A stretch of 64,000 nt of DNA from Ascaphus truei (lineage: Eukaryota; Chordata; Amphibia; Anura; Ascaphidae), in NCBI GenBank assembly GCA_036426205.1, contig CM071579.1, positions 20,607,079-20,671,078 of the forward strand, read 5' to 3'. Position numbers and translations under genes: made by a program. Below, one piece after another: positions 55,624 to 63,156 of this stretch. The stretch's first letter is position 1. Every line of letters starts with the position of its first letter. The notes beneath the pieces were generated by a model that saw only the letters and a program-made list of their open reading frames with translations, did no database searches and was not told where the DNA came from.

Positions 55624-56185
55624 ATGTATGTATGTATGTATGTATGTATGTATGAATTAATGTATGTATGTATGTATGTATGTATGTATGTATGTATGTA
55701 TGCCTTCCCAGCAGTAATACACGTGACAATAATATCAATAACAAATAATACAAATAACATAAAGGGGAATTGTGCTTCAGACATAAAAGTAACATTTAGG
55801 AAAAGGCGTCCCTGCTCCGAAGAGCTTACAATCTAATGAGTCATGAGTGAAATCACACCTGTATTCAGTACGTTACTGCAGGACTACAAATGTAAAATAC
55901 CGATACAGAACAGGGGGATAACAGGGCCCATGTGGATGCAACACATTAGATAAGGAAATCACAACTTAGATATGTTGGGAAATACAGAGACAACAGTAGT
56001 AGATATAGTTGGGGAGCTGAGGGCAACTGACGTGTGAGTAATAGGAATATACAGTATTTAAGAATTTCAAAAGGACCTCGGATGAAGACATAGAACCAAC
56101 GATTCCTTCGTGTTACCTTCAGCGCAAAGAACTTGACGAACTTGTCCAGGTCCTTCCGGTCCTGGGGGCTGAGGTCAGTGTCCAT
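40094..56185 (-). CDS. ATG13: ATG13 (autophagy-related 13, HORMA subunit of ULK1 complex), coding span
   Basis: Sixteen exons from ATG (56185) to TAA (40096-40094), about 511 codons against about 480-517 in human isoforms. Exons 1-8 encode the N-terminal HORMA domain, which binds ATG101 and recruits ATG9/ATG14. Exons 9-16 encode the mostly disordered C-terminal region that binds ULK1 and FIP200. A likely LC3-interacting motif, DDFVMVDF, is kept in exon 14. From knowledge of the family the protein is a cytosolic adaptor that moves to nascent autophagosomes and is regulated by mTORC1 phosphorylation. Exons 1-2 and 8-16 are open and in phase. Exons 3-7 (50969-53925) match the protein in order but carry about 20 one- or two-base indels, mostly in homopolymers. 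These probably reflect assembly quality. ARHGAP1 is tail to tail with it, as in human. Confidence 0.96.
40664..40789 (-). CDS. ATG13: ATG13 exon 15
   Basis: 126 nt, phase 0, encoding [20 protein letters not shown], then [20 protein letters not shown] and DL. It is among the most conserved parts of the C-terminal region. The donor is GTATGA. Confidence 0.98.
41013..41120 (-). CDS. ATG13: ATG13 exon 14, with LIR-like motif
   Basis: 108 nt, phase 0. It ends [12 protein letters not shown]. The core F-V-M-V fits the F/W/Y-x-x-L/I/V LC3/GABARAP-interaction consensus with acidic residues before it, as in human DDFVMIDF. Confidence 0.97.
41327..41650. mobile_element. GC-rich TIR element, copy B, in ATG13 intron
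   Basis: Ends GGGCTGCGTCCATGG and CTATGGGCGCAGCC are inverted repeats. The centre pairs AAATCAGTTT with AAACTGATTT. It shares CCAATGAGGGCGAA.CAGCTCC with copy A. Confidence 0.8.
41782..41859 (-). CDS. ATG13: ATG13 exon 13
   Basis: 78 nt, phase 0, encoding [20 protein letters not shown], then EDTDPM. Matches human [20 protein letters not shown], then EDTDPM. The donor is GTATGC. Confidence 0.97.
41995..42115 (-). CDS. ATG13: ATG13 exon 12
   Basis: 121 nt, entering in phase 2 and leaving in phase 0. It encodes a Ser-rich stretch, then [17 protein letters not shown], matching human IFVRKVGAFVNKPINQ. Confidence 0.96.
42206..42333 (-). CDS. ATG13: ATG13 exon 11
   Basis: 128 nt after CTCTTCCCCAG, encoding [20 protein letters not shown], then [12 protein letters not shown] and a Ser/Thr tail. 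It aligns with human [20 protein letters not shown]. Disordered region. Confidence 0.95.
42655..42723. repeat. 12-bp tandem repeat (CACAGACTGTAG)
   Basis: Five to six perfect units in an ATG13 intron. It makes Cys-Ala-Thr-Val or Leu-Gln-Ser-Val ORF artefacts. Confidence 0.97.
42753..43150. mobile_element. ~400-bp foldback element in ATG13 intron
   Basis: The left arm TTTGTTTAAAAGGAGCAATC ... CCAAGCGGC pairs with the right arm ending GCCGCTTTAAACAAAACG. Internal arms pair AGCAGGGGGT / ACCCCCTGC and GGGGGTGCCGGTA / ACCGGCACCCCC. No ORF. Confidence 0.8.
43458..43568 (-). CDS. ATG13: ATG13 exon 10
   Basis: 111 nt, phase 0, encoding [20 protein letters not shown], then [17 protein letters not shown]. 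Matches human [20 protein letters not shown]. The acceptor is CTCTTAAG and the donor GTACTC. Confidence 0.97.
44287..44493. mobile_element. hAT-like foldback MITE, copy 14
   Basis: Exact 8-bp duplication CACTAAGC at 44279-44286 and 44494-44501. Ends are of the GGGGTTCTCAACTTC type. Confidence 0.94.
44949..45140. mobile_element. hAT-like foldback MITE, copy 15
   Basis: Flanked by ATCTACTC (44941-44948) and CTCTACTC (45141-45148). The centre is shortened. Confidence 0.92.
45228..45410. mobile_element. hAT-like fragment (CAGCGTTTCTCAACCATGG end)
   Basis: The end resembles the CAGxGTTCTCAACC terminus of Charlie-type hAT elements, followed by GTGCCTCGGAACCCAAGTGT. No right end was seen. Confidence 0.45.
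45420..45680. repeat. G-rich low-complexity tract
   Basis: Runs of up to 11 G (45505-45550) separated by short A/T interruptions. Intronic in ATG13. Confidence 0.85.
45865..45955 (-). CDS. ATG13: ATG13 exon 9
   Basis: 91 nt, phase 2 to 0, encoding (R)[19 protein letters not shown], then [11 protein letters not shown]. Matches human [19 protein letters not shown]. Donor GTAAGA. Confidence 0.97.
46148..46560. mobile_element. GC-rich TIR element, copy C
   Basis: Ends AGGCCGAGTCCATAG and CTATGGCCTGGGCCT are inverted repeats. Internal arms pair GGAGGTTTTCAGCC-type segments and a GTCACGGCGCCGTGAC palindrome (46360-46376). Same superfamily as 34221 and 41327, by end sequence. Confidence 0.75.
46621..47730. 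mobile_element. hAT-like MITE copy 16, split by a nested insertion
   Basis: Left half 46621-46758, right half 47628-47730. Outer flanks GGTTTGAG (46613-46620) and GGTTAGAG (47731-47738) are an 8-bp duplication with one mismatch, so the halves belong to one original insertion. Confidence 0.88.
46759..47627. mobile_element. 869-bp nested insertion with 16-bp target duplication
   Basis: Flanked by CTGTGCTGAAGCAGGG at 46743-46758 and 47628-47643. Near its left end AGAAGGGAAGGAATGGTCAC and, inverted, GTGACCATTCCTTCCCTTCT. A 16-bp duplication suggests target-primed reverse transcription, but the element class is not recognised. The MITE can contain this 16-mer twice naturally, which weakens the argument. 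Confidence 0.55.
47909..48007 (-). CDS. ATG13: ATG13 exon 8 (end of HORMA domain)
   Basis: 99 nt, encoding (R)[19 protein letters not shown], then [13 protein letters not shown](R). Near-identical to human [20 protein letters not shown]. Clean splice sites, TGCATTGCAG and GTGAGG. It is the last fully intact exon before the error-rich stretch. Confidence 0.98.
48008..48895. other. ATG13 intron, nothing recognised
   Basis: AT-rich and of good quality, with no repeat recognised before the array. Confidence 0.4.
48896..50965. repeat. ~64-bp G-rich minisatellite, error-rich, in ATG13 intron
   Basis: About 30 units on the plus strand: GAAGTTAGTGGTCAGTACGG, GCAGACGCAAAGCACTTGTG, TGTGAGCTGTGTTACTGGAG and a run of 7-13 G. 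Units before the N gap are regular. Those after it differ by many one-base losses and gains, and G-run lengths vary. It ends against exon 7. Confidence 0.96.
49086..49133. other. Assembly gap (48 N)
   Basis: Undetermined bases inside the 64-bp array. Sequence quality drops immediately to the right of it. Confidence 1.
50969..51067 (-). CDS. ATG13: ATG13 exon 7 (HORMA), with indels
   Basis: After CCCCGGCAG it reads (G)FQAV then [18 protein letters not shown], then a disturbed INLAFMST. Matches human [20 protein letters not shown]. At least three indels are apparent: one missing C after GCTGT, and extra bases around TATGAAATAAACAAACCT. The donor should be GTGAG but reads AGTGACC. Confidence 0.9.
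51308..51345 (-). CDS. ATG13: ATG13 exon 6 (HORMA, small), with one indel
   Basis: After TGCCTCTTCGTAG it reads, allowing one missing T, (G)[12 protein letters not shown](G). This corresponds to human IYFGEVQLSGLGEG. Donor GTACAT. A short exon that gene finders will miss. Confidence 0.75.
51556..51736. mobile_element. hAT-like foldback MITE, copy 17 (error-rich)
   Basis: Recognisable arms (ACTCCAGTCCTCAAGG ... AGGACAGGAGTTGGCC) but with more small indels than any other copy, as for everything in 49.1-53.9 kb. Confidence 0.85.
51891..52035 (-). CDS. ATG13: ATG13 exon 5 (HORMA), with indels
   Basis: Read in order and allowing small indels, it gives [20 protein letters not shown], then SLLSVTKVTPAYRLSRKQGH and EYVILYR. 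This matches the human protein throughout. Examples of indels: ATAGAAATC for AAAGAAATC, CCTATAAT for CTATAAT, AAGTGACCCCCCCGCGGG for AAGGTGACCCCCGCG. Boundaries are approximate; the acceptor is not a clean AG. Donor GTAACC. Confidence 0.9.
52185..52915. repeat. ~27-bp minisatellite (CACGACTACACGGATACCGC), error-rich
   Basis: About 27 units, each followed by CTCGGGGG-type bases. Nearly every unit carries an indel. Intronic between exons 4 and 5 of ATG13. Confidence 0.95.
52955..53050. mobile_element. Hammerhead-like hairpin, Penelope-type fragment
   Basis: CAGACAAAGGTCC, loop AAGTTGT, GGATCGAAACGTCGATC. The 3' part GAAACGTC has the GUC cleavage triplet and palindromic ACGT stem III, but the 5' core CUGANGA is degraded to CAGACAA. 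Confidence 0.5.
53276..53450. mobile_element. Diverged hairpin fragment of similar type
   Basis: TTTTGGCTTCCCACACTCTA ... GGGAAGCCGAAAACATGG: a GGCTTCCC/GGGAAGCC stem followed by GAAAACAT. Probably a decayed relative; low certainty. Confidence 0.3.
53580..53621 (-). CDS. ATG13: ATG13 exon 4 (HORMA), with three one-base losses
   Basis: As written it encodes [14 protein letters not shown]. Allowing one missing base in each of three homopolymers (GG, AAA, TTT), it becomes DSMELEIWCLEMNEK, identical to human. The acceptor is CTCTTTCGCAG and the donor GTTAGT. The three losses restore the frame by chance. Confidence 0.88.
53805..53925 (-). CDS. ATG13: ATG13 exon 3 (HORMA), with indels
   Basis: Allowing small indels it gives [20 protein letters not shown], then [19 protein letters not shown], matching human. 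Indels seen: TTTTAAAC for TTTAAC, GAGGTTGACG for GAGGTGACG, GAGGCAAG for GAGGCCAAG, GGTGGGGGCG for GGTGGGGCG, ATCTCCTG for ATCTCCCTG. Donor GTAAGG. Confidence 0.9.
54098..54227. repeat. ~18-20-bp array (CCAGGCACCCGCGCTTATC) inside copy A
   Basis: Six to seven units. Copy B has this segment once (CCCAGGCACACGTGTTTATC). Confidence 0.95.
54296..54490. repeat. 8-bp array (GTGCTACT / GTGTCACT) inside copy A
   Basis: About 24 octamers of two alternating types. Copy B has GTGCTGTGCTACTGTGCC only. Confidence 0.96.
54980..55078. repeat. 19-bp tandem repeat (AAGGAACCCCGAGGGTGGG)
   Basis: Five units in an ATG13 intron, the first two with GGGAAAGG and the rest with GGGTAAGG. Confidence 0.96.
55125..55296. 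mobile_element. hAT-like foldback MITE, copy 18
   Basis: Complete arms; flanks GCATAAGG / ACATAAAT are only partly similar. It ends about 80 bp from exon 2. Confidence 0.88.
55376..55456 (-). CDS. ATG13: ATG13 exon 2 (HORMA)
   Basis: 81 nt, phase 0, encoding [20 protein letters not shown], then SPTGSDW. Identical to human except for one residue. Acceptor TTTCCCCAG, donor GTAAAG. No indels. Confidence 0.98.
55590..55702. repeat. (GT)n/(TATG)n microsatellite
   Basis: (TG)n passes into TATG units, broken once by AATTAATG. Intronic in ATG13. Confidence 0.98.
55716..55845. repeat. SINE/L2-derived repeat fragment
   Basis: CAGTAATACACGTGACAATA ... GTCCCTGCTCCGAAGAGCTT: same family and order as 6765-6890. 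Confidence 0.75.
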
Positions 56186-56198
56186 CGCACCCGCAAAT
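56117..56198 (-). CDS. ATG13: ATG13 exon 1 (start codon exon)
   Basis: ATG at 56185-56183, 23 codons: [20 protein letters not shown] and ALK, near-identical to human [20 protein letters not shown]. An acceptor-like CTTTCAG at 56199-56205 shows that a non-coding 5' exon lies further upstream; it was not located. Confidence 0.98.
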
Positions 56199-56205
56199 CT
56201 GAAAG

Positions 56206-56678
56206 AGAAACACAAAGTTTGTGCTAAGAATCTCGGGTCAGAACTGAACCCAAAGCTGCAAACCCGATCCGGCGGAAAGCTTCCATTGGTAGATACCATC
56301 AGAGCCCGATCACTCTCTCCTCCCTTTTAGCAGATTCTAACGGACCAACCTGGAAGGTTTTTGTTTTACAGATATTAAAATTCAATTAAAATCCATAAAT
56401 GGCATCTAAAGAGGAGCCTGCTCAGGCTGAAATATAACAGCTGGTAATGCTTTGAAAGGTTCATGTGTTACACGGCATTTAAGAACTGCCCTGTTACTGC
56501 AACACAATTTATTGTGTGCGTGCGCGCGTACACACACACACACATTTTGTATAAAACTTTTTGGAGTGCCTATCTTTTTATATACAGCACTTGTGTGGTT
56601 CTTTGATGGCAGCACCCATTCCAACACTCCAGATTTACCTGATTGGTGTGTTCCCCAAATTTCCCCCACGTTGAGATA

Positions 56679-56713
<35 letters not shown>

Positions 56714-58120
56714 CCAAAGAAACTGCTACAGCGTTACTCTATATAAATGTCGTTGTGATGGTCAGCCTGTCCAATTCTCAGGTCCCTCCATAGCAGAATT
56801 ATCAAACGTCCAAGTTCAGGTGAGGGCAAGGTGTCTTGCGAGGCTCGCTACATGCGAGTGTGTTTGATAGGAAGCAGAGTAGACACCCTGGGAGTGTGGG
56901 CCCTAATGAAAAACTATTTCTTCAAAGTGCAGGTCTCCTCTAGGCCAGAGATACAAAGTACAGATCTACTCACAAGTTTATAATGAAGTTCCCCATTTAA
57001 TGTGACAGCCAAGAACAGAGGAAAAACCAGGTTTCAGGTCCCACATGGGCCTTTCGTCAGGTCCCTAATGAAAGCCATGTTTTTTTGGCCCCGGGATCAT
57101 ATCCCTGGGAGCAGCGCTGACTTGCTAACTGGAGCTCGCACACTGGGATTACTACTCCTACATCAGCACTTCAGGCACACACGCTTTCCTGCCTACGTGC
57201 CCGTTTCATGCCAGCAGTGCCACATTCAGCACTTTCTTAAAACATGTCCTAAGGGTACAACATAGTTTAGAAATACCCATCAATATTTATTTGCAGATAA
57301 GTTCCCAGAAGGTGCCTGGCTGGAATGACTGAATCCTTATTCATTTCGATCAACTTTTACCCCTCAAAATGTCAGGTGGAGTGTTCCTGCCCCAAAAAAA
57401 GAAGGACAGCAAAGCAAAGTATTCGAAAAAACACACCCAGATTTTATGTTATTGCTTTTTTAATTGTTCCTTAGACCAAGTAGTATATACAATGAAAAGT
57501 GCACAGCAGAGAAGGGACTGGTCGGTACGGCTACGCTCGATATATCCAAACATAGCGAGAAAGCTTAGGGATGTGCTGCTAATGGCCCTGACAGACTTGT
57601 TTGCCTGGTCGCTGTAGACTGGATTGTTTTTTTCTAGGACAGGGGACGGGCGGGTTGAGGAGCCACTTCAATAAAATAACAGCAGGGAATCCACAAGCCA
57701 GAGAGGCGGACTTGTTTGGTTAATGAAAACACTGTTCAAAAGAACTTTGCAATATTTATTTACAAGTGGTTTACTGGATCTAGGACAGCTGGAATTCAGA
57801 GTGGAAATAAAAAAGGAAATGGGGCCAGATTTACTCAGCGGTACTTAGCCGCATGGCAACGTTCGTTTCAACGGGCTGTAAGGTGCTCAGCATAGCTTAG
57901 TGGCATGCCACATAATCTTGGTGAATTTATTTATTTATAAAATGTTTTACCAATACATTGAGTTACCTCTCGTTTTCAAGTATGTCCTGGACATAGAGTT
58001 AAGATGACAAATAATACATGGTTACAAATACATAGTTACATAAGTGAACAGGTTATACATTATTTATTGCATGCACAGTAAGAGATAATATATATTATAG
58101 GCGTATTTAACAGTTACAGA
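56206..58120. other. ATG13 5' intron/flank, no gene seen
   Basis: CA-rich runs at 56530-56545 and 56682-56711; otherwise unassigned. No CpG-rich promoter-like segment was recognised. Confidence 0.4.
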
Positions 58121-58126
58121 CCAGAG

Positions 58127-58280
58127 CTGCCTCAGCACAGGTGGCACAATCAGTTGCTGCTTCAGCACAGGTGGCTCAGTCTTTCACTGAGCCCCTGATT
58201 GAGCATCCTGTGCTGAAGCAGGGATTTCCTGTAACCCTGACCTGTTGGTGGCCCTTGGGGACTGGAGTTGGCCGCCCTGC
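58127..58280. mobile_element. hAT-like MITE, copy 19 (left end missing)
   Basis: Starts in the left arm (CTCAGCACAGGTGGCACAAT) and has a complete right arm to GTTGGCCGCCCTG. Confidence 0.85.
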
Positions 58281-58589
58281 CTTAGAATCTACTTCAGAGC
58301 TGATTCAACAAATGTTTTTAAAAATAGCTCCCATCAAAATATCCTAAATTAAAAATCTAAAGGGGCACAGGGGCATTATTTGATGAGAAACATTGGTGTG
58401 AAATAGGAGTCAAGGAACGAAACAAGAGAGCTCAAGTGAAAGATTAAATGGTGCAGACAATGCAGCTCCTGTAAATGGTTATAGCTGCCCAAACTTGTGT
58501 CACAGATCTTACTGGGAACAGGGAGAGGGGAAAGGACAACATGCTCTCTGTAAATAAAAGCCTCAATTATACCAGGAGCTGCAGAGCAA

Positions 58590-58925
58590 TCCGGTGACGT
58601 CATCGCAGCGACGCCACATGTGCACATGCAGAAGCAATTTGTAGCGCAACTGCAGGAGACATGGCCAGATCATCTCTCTGTGTGTGTGTGTGATTGGTTT
58701 GTTCAGGTGCACTGGGATTGGCCGTGCAAATCCCATGACGCGGCCGTCGCCCGTGATAAACAAATTCTCAGATCTCTTCAAGAGACAGAAGCTTTGCAGC
58801 ACGTCGCGGCGCTACCGTCGCGATTGGTATGGGCGCTTTCATTGGATTCTATTGCTTTGTTTTGACGCTGCGTGTCTTTGCGCCACGCATCGTCGCCAGC
58901 GATTTCTGGTATAATCACGGCCTAA
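58590..58925. mobile_element. Possible GC-rich TIR element, diverged
   Basis: CpG-rich island-like block in AT-rich sequence with paired ATTGGCCGTGCAAATCCCATGA-type segments and a terminal TCACGGCC. Resembles 34221/41327/46148 in composition; ends not matched. Confidence 0.35.
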
Positions 58926-59353
58926 CAATCCATTGTGTCAACATGTAGGGAGTTTGATCAGAAATAATCTTGTAAATACGAATGCCTATTGCGTCATTGT
59001 TTTCAGAATATGCTGCAGTCCCCTACAATAGCCAAGGGGTTAGCATAGGACATAGGTGTCTCTGATAACAGAAGCCTGCTTCCTACCCCAGAGAAACAGA
59101 CAGGAGTTCAGGGCCACAGCCCCCCACCCCTCTAACCTGGCCAGAAATCATTCTGCTCCTTGTTTGAAAGCACTCCCTGTAATATGTGCTTGTCAGCTGA
59201 ATGAGACGTGGCAGTTGCACAGAAGGCTGCTATTGTAGCTTTCAATGACACAGAATTTCACGGGAGAGAAGTACAACTTGGCCCCTCTGATCTGCCCACT
59301 CTCCCTAGTTTGCTGATGTGTTGCTAGGTAGAACAGATACTTTTAAGACGCAG

Positions 59354-59395
<42 letters not shown>

Positions 59396-59700
59396 CCCAC
59401 ACACACACTTCTCTTTTTTTAATTTAGCCATTTTTAAAATCGTATCTTATCGTGCTAAGGTGATCTGTACCTTTTATTATCAGGGATGTTGCAATCTGCC
59501 GTTATCCGCCTACAAAATCATAGACTTCTGACTGAAATTAAGATCGCTGTCATTTTCCTCAGACGTCAAGGGGATGAAGCGTGAGATAATGTTTATTTTT
59601 AGCATTTCTAATAAGGATTGAAAAAAAGAACAAAATGTTGTATATTTTTAAGAGTAATTCAATGTTATGTGCTTTCTCCTCTTTAACCGGCTAACAGGAG
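58926..59700. other. Intergenic, no gene seen
   Basis: (CA)n at 59356-59408; otherwise unassigned. Confidence 0.4.
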
Positions 59701-59715
59701 ACTGACACCTTACAG

Positions 59716-59895
59716 CAGGGGAGCTCACCTTCAATCCTCAAACCCCCAGCAGTCAGGCTTTAAGGATATCCCAGCTTCAGCACAGGTGGCTCAATCAGTG
59801 GCTCAGTGAAAGACTGAGCCACCTGTGCTGATGCAGGGGTATCCTGAACACCTGACCTGTTGGTGGCCCTTGACCACTGGAGTTGAGCACCAATG
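59716..59895. mobile_element. hAT-like foldback MITE, copy 20
   Basis: Complete arms, diverged ends. It abuts the following minisatellite. Confidence 0.88.
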
Positions 59896-59914
59896 CATTA
59901 AAGGACCTAATCAA

Positions 59915-60540
59915 CCCCTTTGCTTCCAGAAAGGCCAGCCACACAAAGTAAATACAATGCATTGGGTGGCCTGTGATACTTTGCTTCCAGAAAGGCCAGC
60001 CACACAAGTAAATCAATGCCTGGGTGCTGTGATACTTCTTCAAAAGCCAAGCCACAAAAGTAACTAAATACAATGCATTGGGTGGCCTGTGATACTTGCT
60101 TCCAGAAAGGGCCACCAAACAAAGTAAATACAATGCATTGGGTGGCCTGTGATACTTTGCTTCCAGAAAGGCCAGCCACACAAAGTAAATACAATGCATT
60201 GGGTGGCCTGTGATACTTTGCTTCCAGAAAGGCCAGCCACACAAAGTAAAATACGGATGCATTGGTGGCCTGTGATACTTTGCTTCCAGAAAGGCCAGCC
60301 ACACAAAGTAAATACAATGCATTGGGTGGCCTGTGATACTTTGCTTCCAGAAAGGCCAGCCACACAAAGTAAATACAATGCATTGGGTGGCCTGTGATAC
60401 TTTGCTTCCAGAAAGGACGCCACAACAAAGTAAATACAATGCATTGGTGCTTAATGTAACTTTGGCTTCCAGAAAGGCCAGCCACACAAAGTAAGTACAA
60501 TGCATTGGGTGGCCTGTGATACTTTGCTTCACAATGTATT
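59915..60540. repeat. 61-bp minisatellite
   Basis: About ten units of CTGTGATACTTTGCTTCCAG, AAAGGCCAGCCACACAAAGT, AAATACAATGCATTGGGTGG. Most are identical; four carry clustered one-base indels. On the minus strand it makes a repeated YFVWLAFLEAK ORF, which is an artefact. Confidence 0.97.
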
Positions 60541-61375
60541 ACAGATTCCTCTTGCAAAAGGAGGGGTTAAGGAGTTAAACTTACTCTTCTAATGGGTTGG
60601 GGGGTAATAGGCCAATACGTGCCTATACCTCGTCCTTTATACCGATGTAGCAGACGGTACTGCACCTGTTAACATGAAGCGTTTACACTGGCACGTTATT
60701 AAACAATAGTGCTATTGAAAGCAATGGTTAAGGAGAACGGACACGTGTTATATAACGCATTCTTTTGTGCATTCACTGGGGTAATGTCAGCTACATCTGT
60801 ATTTATTGATTATTCCATTTCTTCTGACGGAAACATTAGAAAATATTAATTAAATGCTGAAAAGAAATGTGCTTGCCAACTCCATATTCAATACTAGCAC
60901 CTTGATTCAGAGGCCTGCCCACTGGCAGACTTCAGTTTGCACCCTTCACACGCACACCTCGCCCGTGATGCTCGCCAACCTGATGACATTGATCTCTCCT
61001 GGTCCCTACATGAGTCACTTCTTTATCCTGCCATATATCTCACCCCACTGCTCCCGATAGCACCGCAACTGATATATAAACCATCCTCAAGGAGAGCAAG
61101 AGGGGCGTGTAATGTGACCGACTGAGCTCCTGATCCAGTAATGTGCATTTTCCTAGCTTTCAATAACAGGACAGCAAAAAGATAATGATTCTGCACAACT
61201 TTTGTAATTAATTGCCCAAAAATAATGTATAAAGGTAGTCTCAAGGCAGGGCTGGAAACTAGTGCCACACTGCCTTATGGAGCAGTATATCAGGGACCCA
61301 CTGATTTAGGGAGCAATATACCAGAGGCTACAATATAGTTGACACATACACAAAATAATGGGGTGGAGAACAGTG
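60541..61375. other. Intergenic, no gene seen
   Basis: No recognisable repeat or coding segment. Confidence 0.4.
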
Positions 61376-61462
61376 GAATGGATGGATGATGGATGGATGA
61401 TGGATGGATGATGGATGGATGATGGATGGATGATGGATGGAGATGATGATGGATGATGATGT
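61376..61462. repeat. (GATGGATGATG)n tandem repeat
   Basis: Short tandem run of GGATGGATGAT-type units. Confidence 0.96.
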
Positions 61463-61879
61463 CGTCTGGTTTTTAGTAGGTCAGCTTGTTGAACTTCACT
61501 AGCACTCACAGCAGTCAGTGTATCCTTTTGGGTTCAGGATCTTGTGCGGTTCTGTAGACTCCGACCATGTGTGAGAACAGGAGCCCCCACTTCAGTGGTA
61601 GTGGGAGGTGGCTATCTACACACAGGATAGTAGTGTTCCCATCATCAGTCGGTTTATGATCGATACAGGTACTAATTTACAGACCACCATTTGGTCCAAA
61701 AAGTGTATAGTCTCATTACTGCCGGTCCCAGTCAGTTTAATGGGCGTACTTACACCCTTTAATGACTGTATGAAGTCAGTTAAGGTTTCAACCGTCCCAG
61801 TCCATTAGAAAAAGAAATAATCTCTATAGCAATAATACCAAATTTCATGAAAAATAGGATTCGTGAAAATACGTGCCTT

Positions 61880-62095
61880 CCAAATGAGTTCTTCAGTATT
61901 AGGTGAAATCTTTTTAATTTGGACTAACAATTGATATTATAAGACAAGTTATGAGACAAGTTTTCTCTTTTCCTCAGGTCAAGCAAGCTGACCCGAGGAA
62001 GAGTGCGAACTCTCGTAAGCGTATCTTATAATATCAATTGTTAGTCCACATAAGAAAAGGTTTCACCTAATAGTGAAGTACTCATATACTGTGCA
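61880..62095. mobile_element. Inverted-repeat terminus of Penelope-like element with hammerhead-like centre
   Basis: Left arm TATTAGGTGAAATC...GGACTAACAATTGATATTAT pairs with ATAATATCAATTGTTAGTCC...GATTTCACCTAATA-like sequence. The centre is CCGAGGA (61993-61999), a stem AGAGT/ACTCT, then CGTAAGCG. It lies directly next to the Penelope-like reverse transcriptase fragment. Confidence 0.75.
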
Positions 62096-62516
62096 CTGTC
62101 GCAACTGGCCTGACACTGCTATTTCTACTTAATTCATGCCTCCTCGAAGGGATGTCTGTTTATATTGGCAAACGCAGGTGCAATGTGTGAATCCAGTGCT
62201 GTACCTGCAAGTTGTAGGGAAATGTTTTGGAATTTGGAATAGTTCTTGTGTAATACGATGTGCACAGGTGGTGTAAAAAAAGTCAATGGTTGCCCTCTTA
62301 TAGTGAGGGTCATTGGTACGCAATTATTGTACAGCTTGTACCCATTCATTATGTGGATGAATGTACATAGACTAGCCATGTCCAGCTTTACCATAGCAGG
62401 AATACCAAGACGATCAAGGAATTGGAGACATGATGTAGAGTATTTGAGATAACCAGGTAAATGTTGAAACACTGGTTGTAAAAAATCATCAACATACTGT
62501 GAGACATCATATAGAA

Positions 62517-62714
62517 CAGGGGTGGCCAACTCCAGTCTTTAAGGGCCACCAACAGGCCAGGTTTTCAGGATGTCGTTGCTTCAAGAAAGGTGGCTCCATT
62601 TTTGACTTCAGCACAAGTGACTGAGCCGCTCATTGAGTCACCTGTGCTGAAGCAGGGATATCATGAAAACCTGGCACGTTGGTGGCCCTGGAGGACTGGA
62701 ATTGGCCACCCCTG
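62517..62714. mobile_element. hAT-like foldback MITE, copy 21, inside the Penelope-like RT
   Basis: Exact 8-bp duplication ATATAGAA at 62509-62516 and 62715-62722. Ends CAGGGGTGGCCAACTCCAGT and GGAATTGGCCACCCCTG. This is the cleanest copy and defines the ends of the family. On either side the RT reading frame is the same when the element and one duplication are ignored. Confidence 0.96.
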
Positions 62715-62805
62715 ATATAGAACCTCTAAGGCAATGACCGGCCTTGCAGGTGGATTGTGCAATGGTTTATGGATCCTGAGTAAAGTGTAGATGATTGGTC
62801 TGATA

Positions 62806-63156
62806 CACATGCAGCGGCCGTTAGTCGAACAAATCACGGCGCCGTTTTCGTGTGCGCTGCTGTACTCCACGCGGCATGAACGCGGCCAATCGCCCCAGGC
62901 ACACGTGTTTATCGCGGTTGCTTTGTTTGAATTTCATGGATCCTGTTTCTTTGTGTGCAATGAAATGAATGAATTGCAATGTGTACAGTGCTGTGCTACT
63001 GTGCCAATTTCAGGTGCTTAAAAACCAGAACACTGAAATGCCATTTTCTGCACTCGCGTCTTAAGTCGGTACGGTTGGAAGAAATCCTGCGCGCATGACA
63101 TGGGTGTTCCGAGATATACAACGCGTGAAGTGTTCGAATAACGGCCGCTGCATCTG
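62806..63156. mobile_element. TA-flanked TIR element, copy B (351 bp), inside the Penelope-like element
   Basis: Ends CACATGCAGCGGCCGTTAGT and its inverted partner (AACGGCCGCTGCATCTG), TA at 62804-62805 and 63157-63158. Same family as 54009-54648 but without the internal arrays. It separates the ADKGG and IHK parts of the RT. Confidence 0.9.

Noticed and set aside
57369..57617. 82-codon ORF beginning MSGGVFLPQKKK
   Set aside because: Isolated, with no recognisable similarity or splice context; likely chance.
59907..60557. 216- and 245-codon ORFs repeating YFVWLAFLEAK
   Set aside because: Translation of the 61-bp minisatellite; frames change with unit indels.
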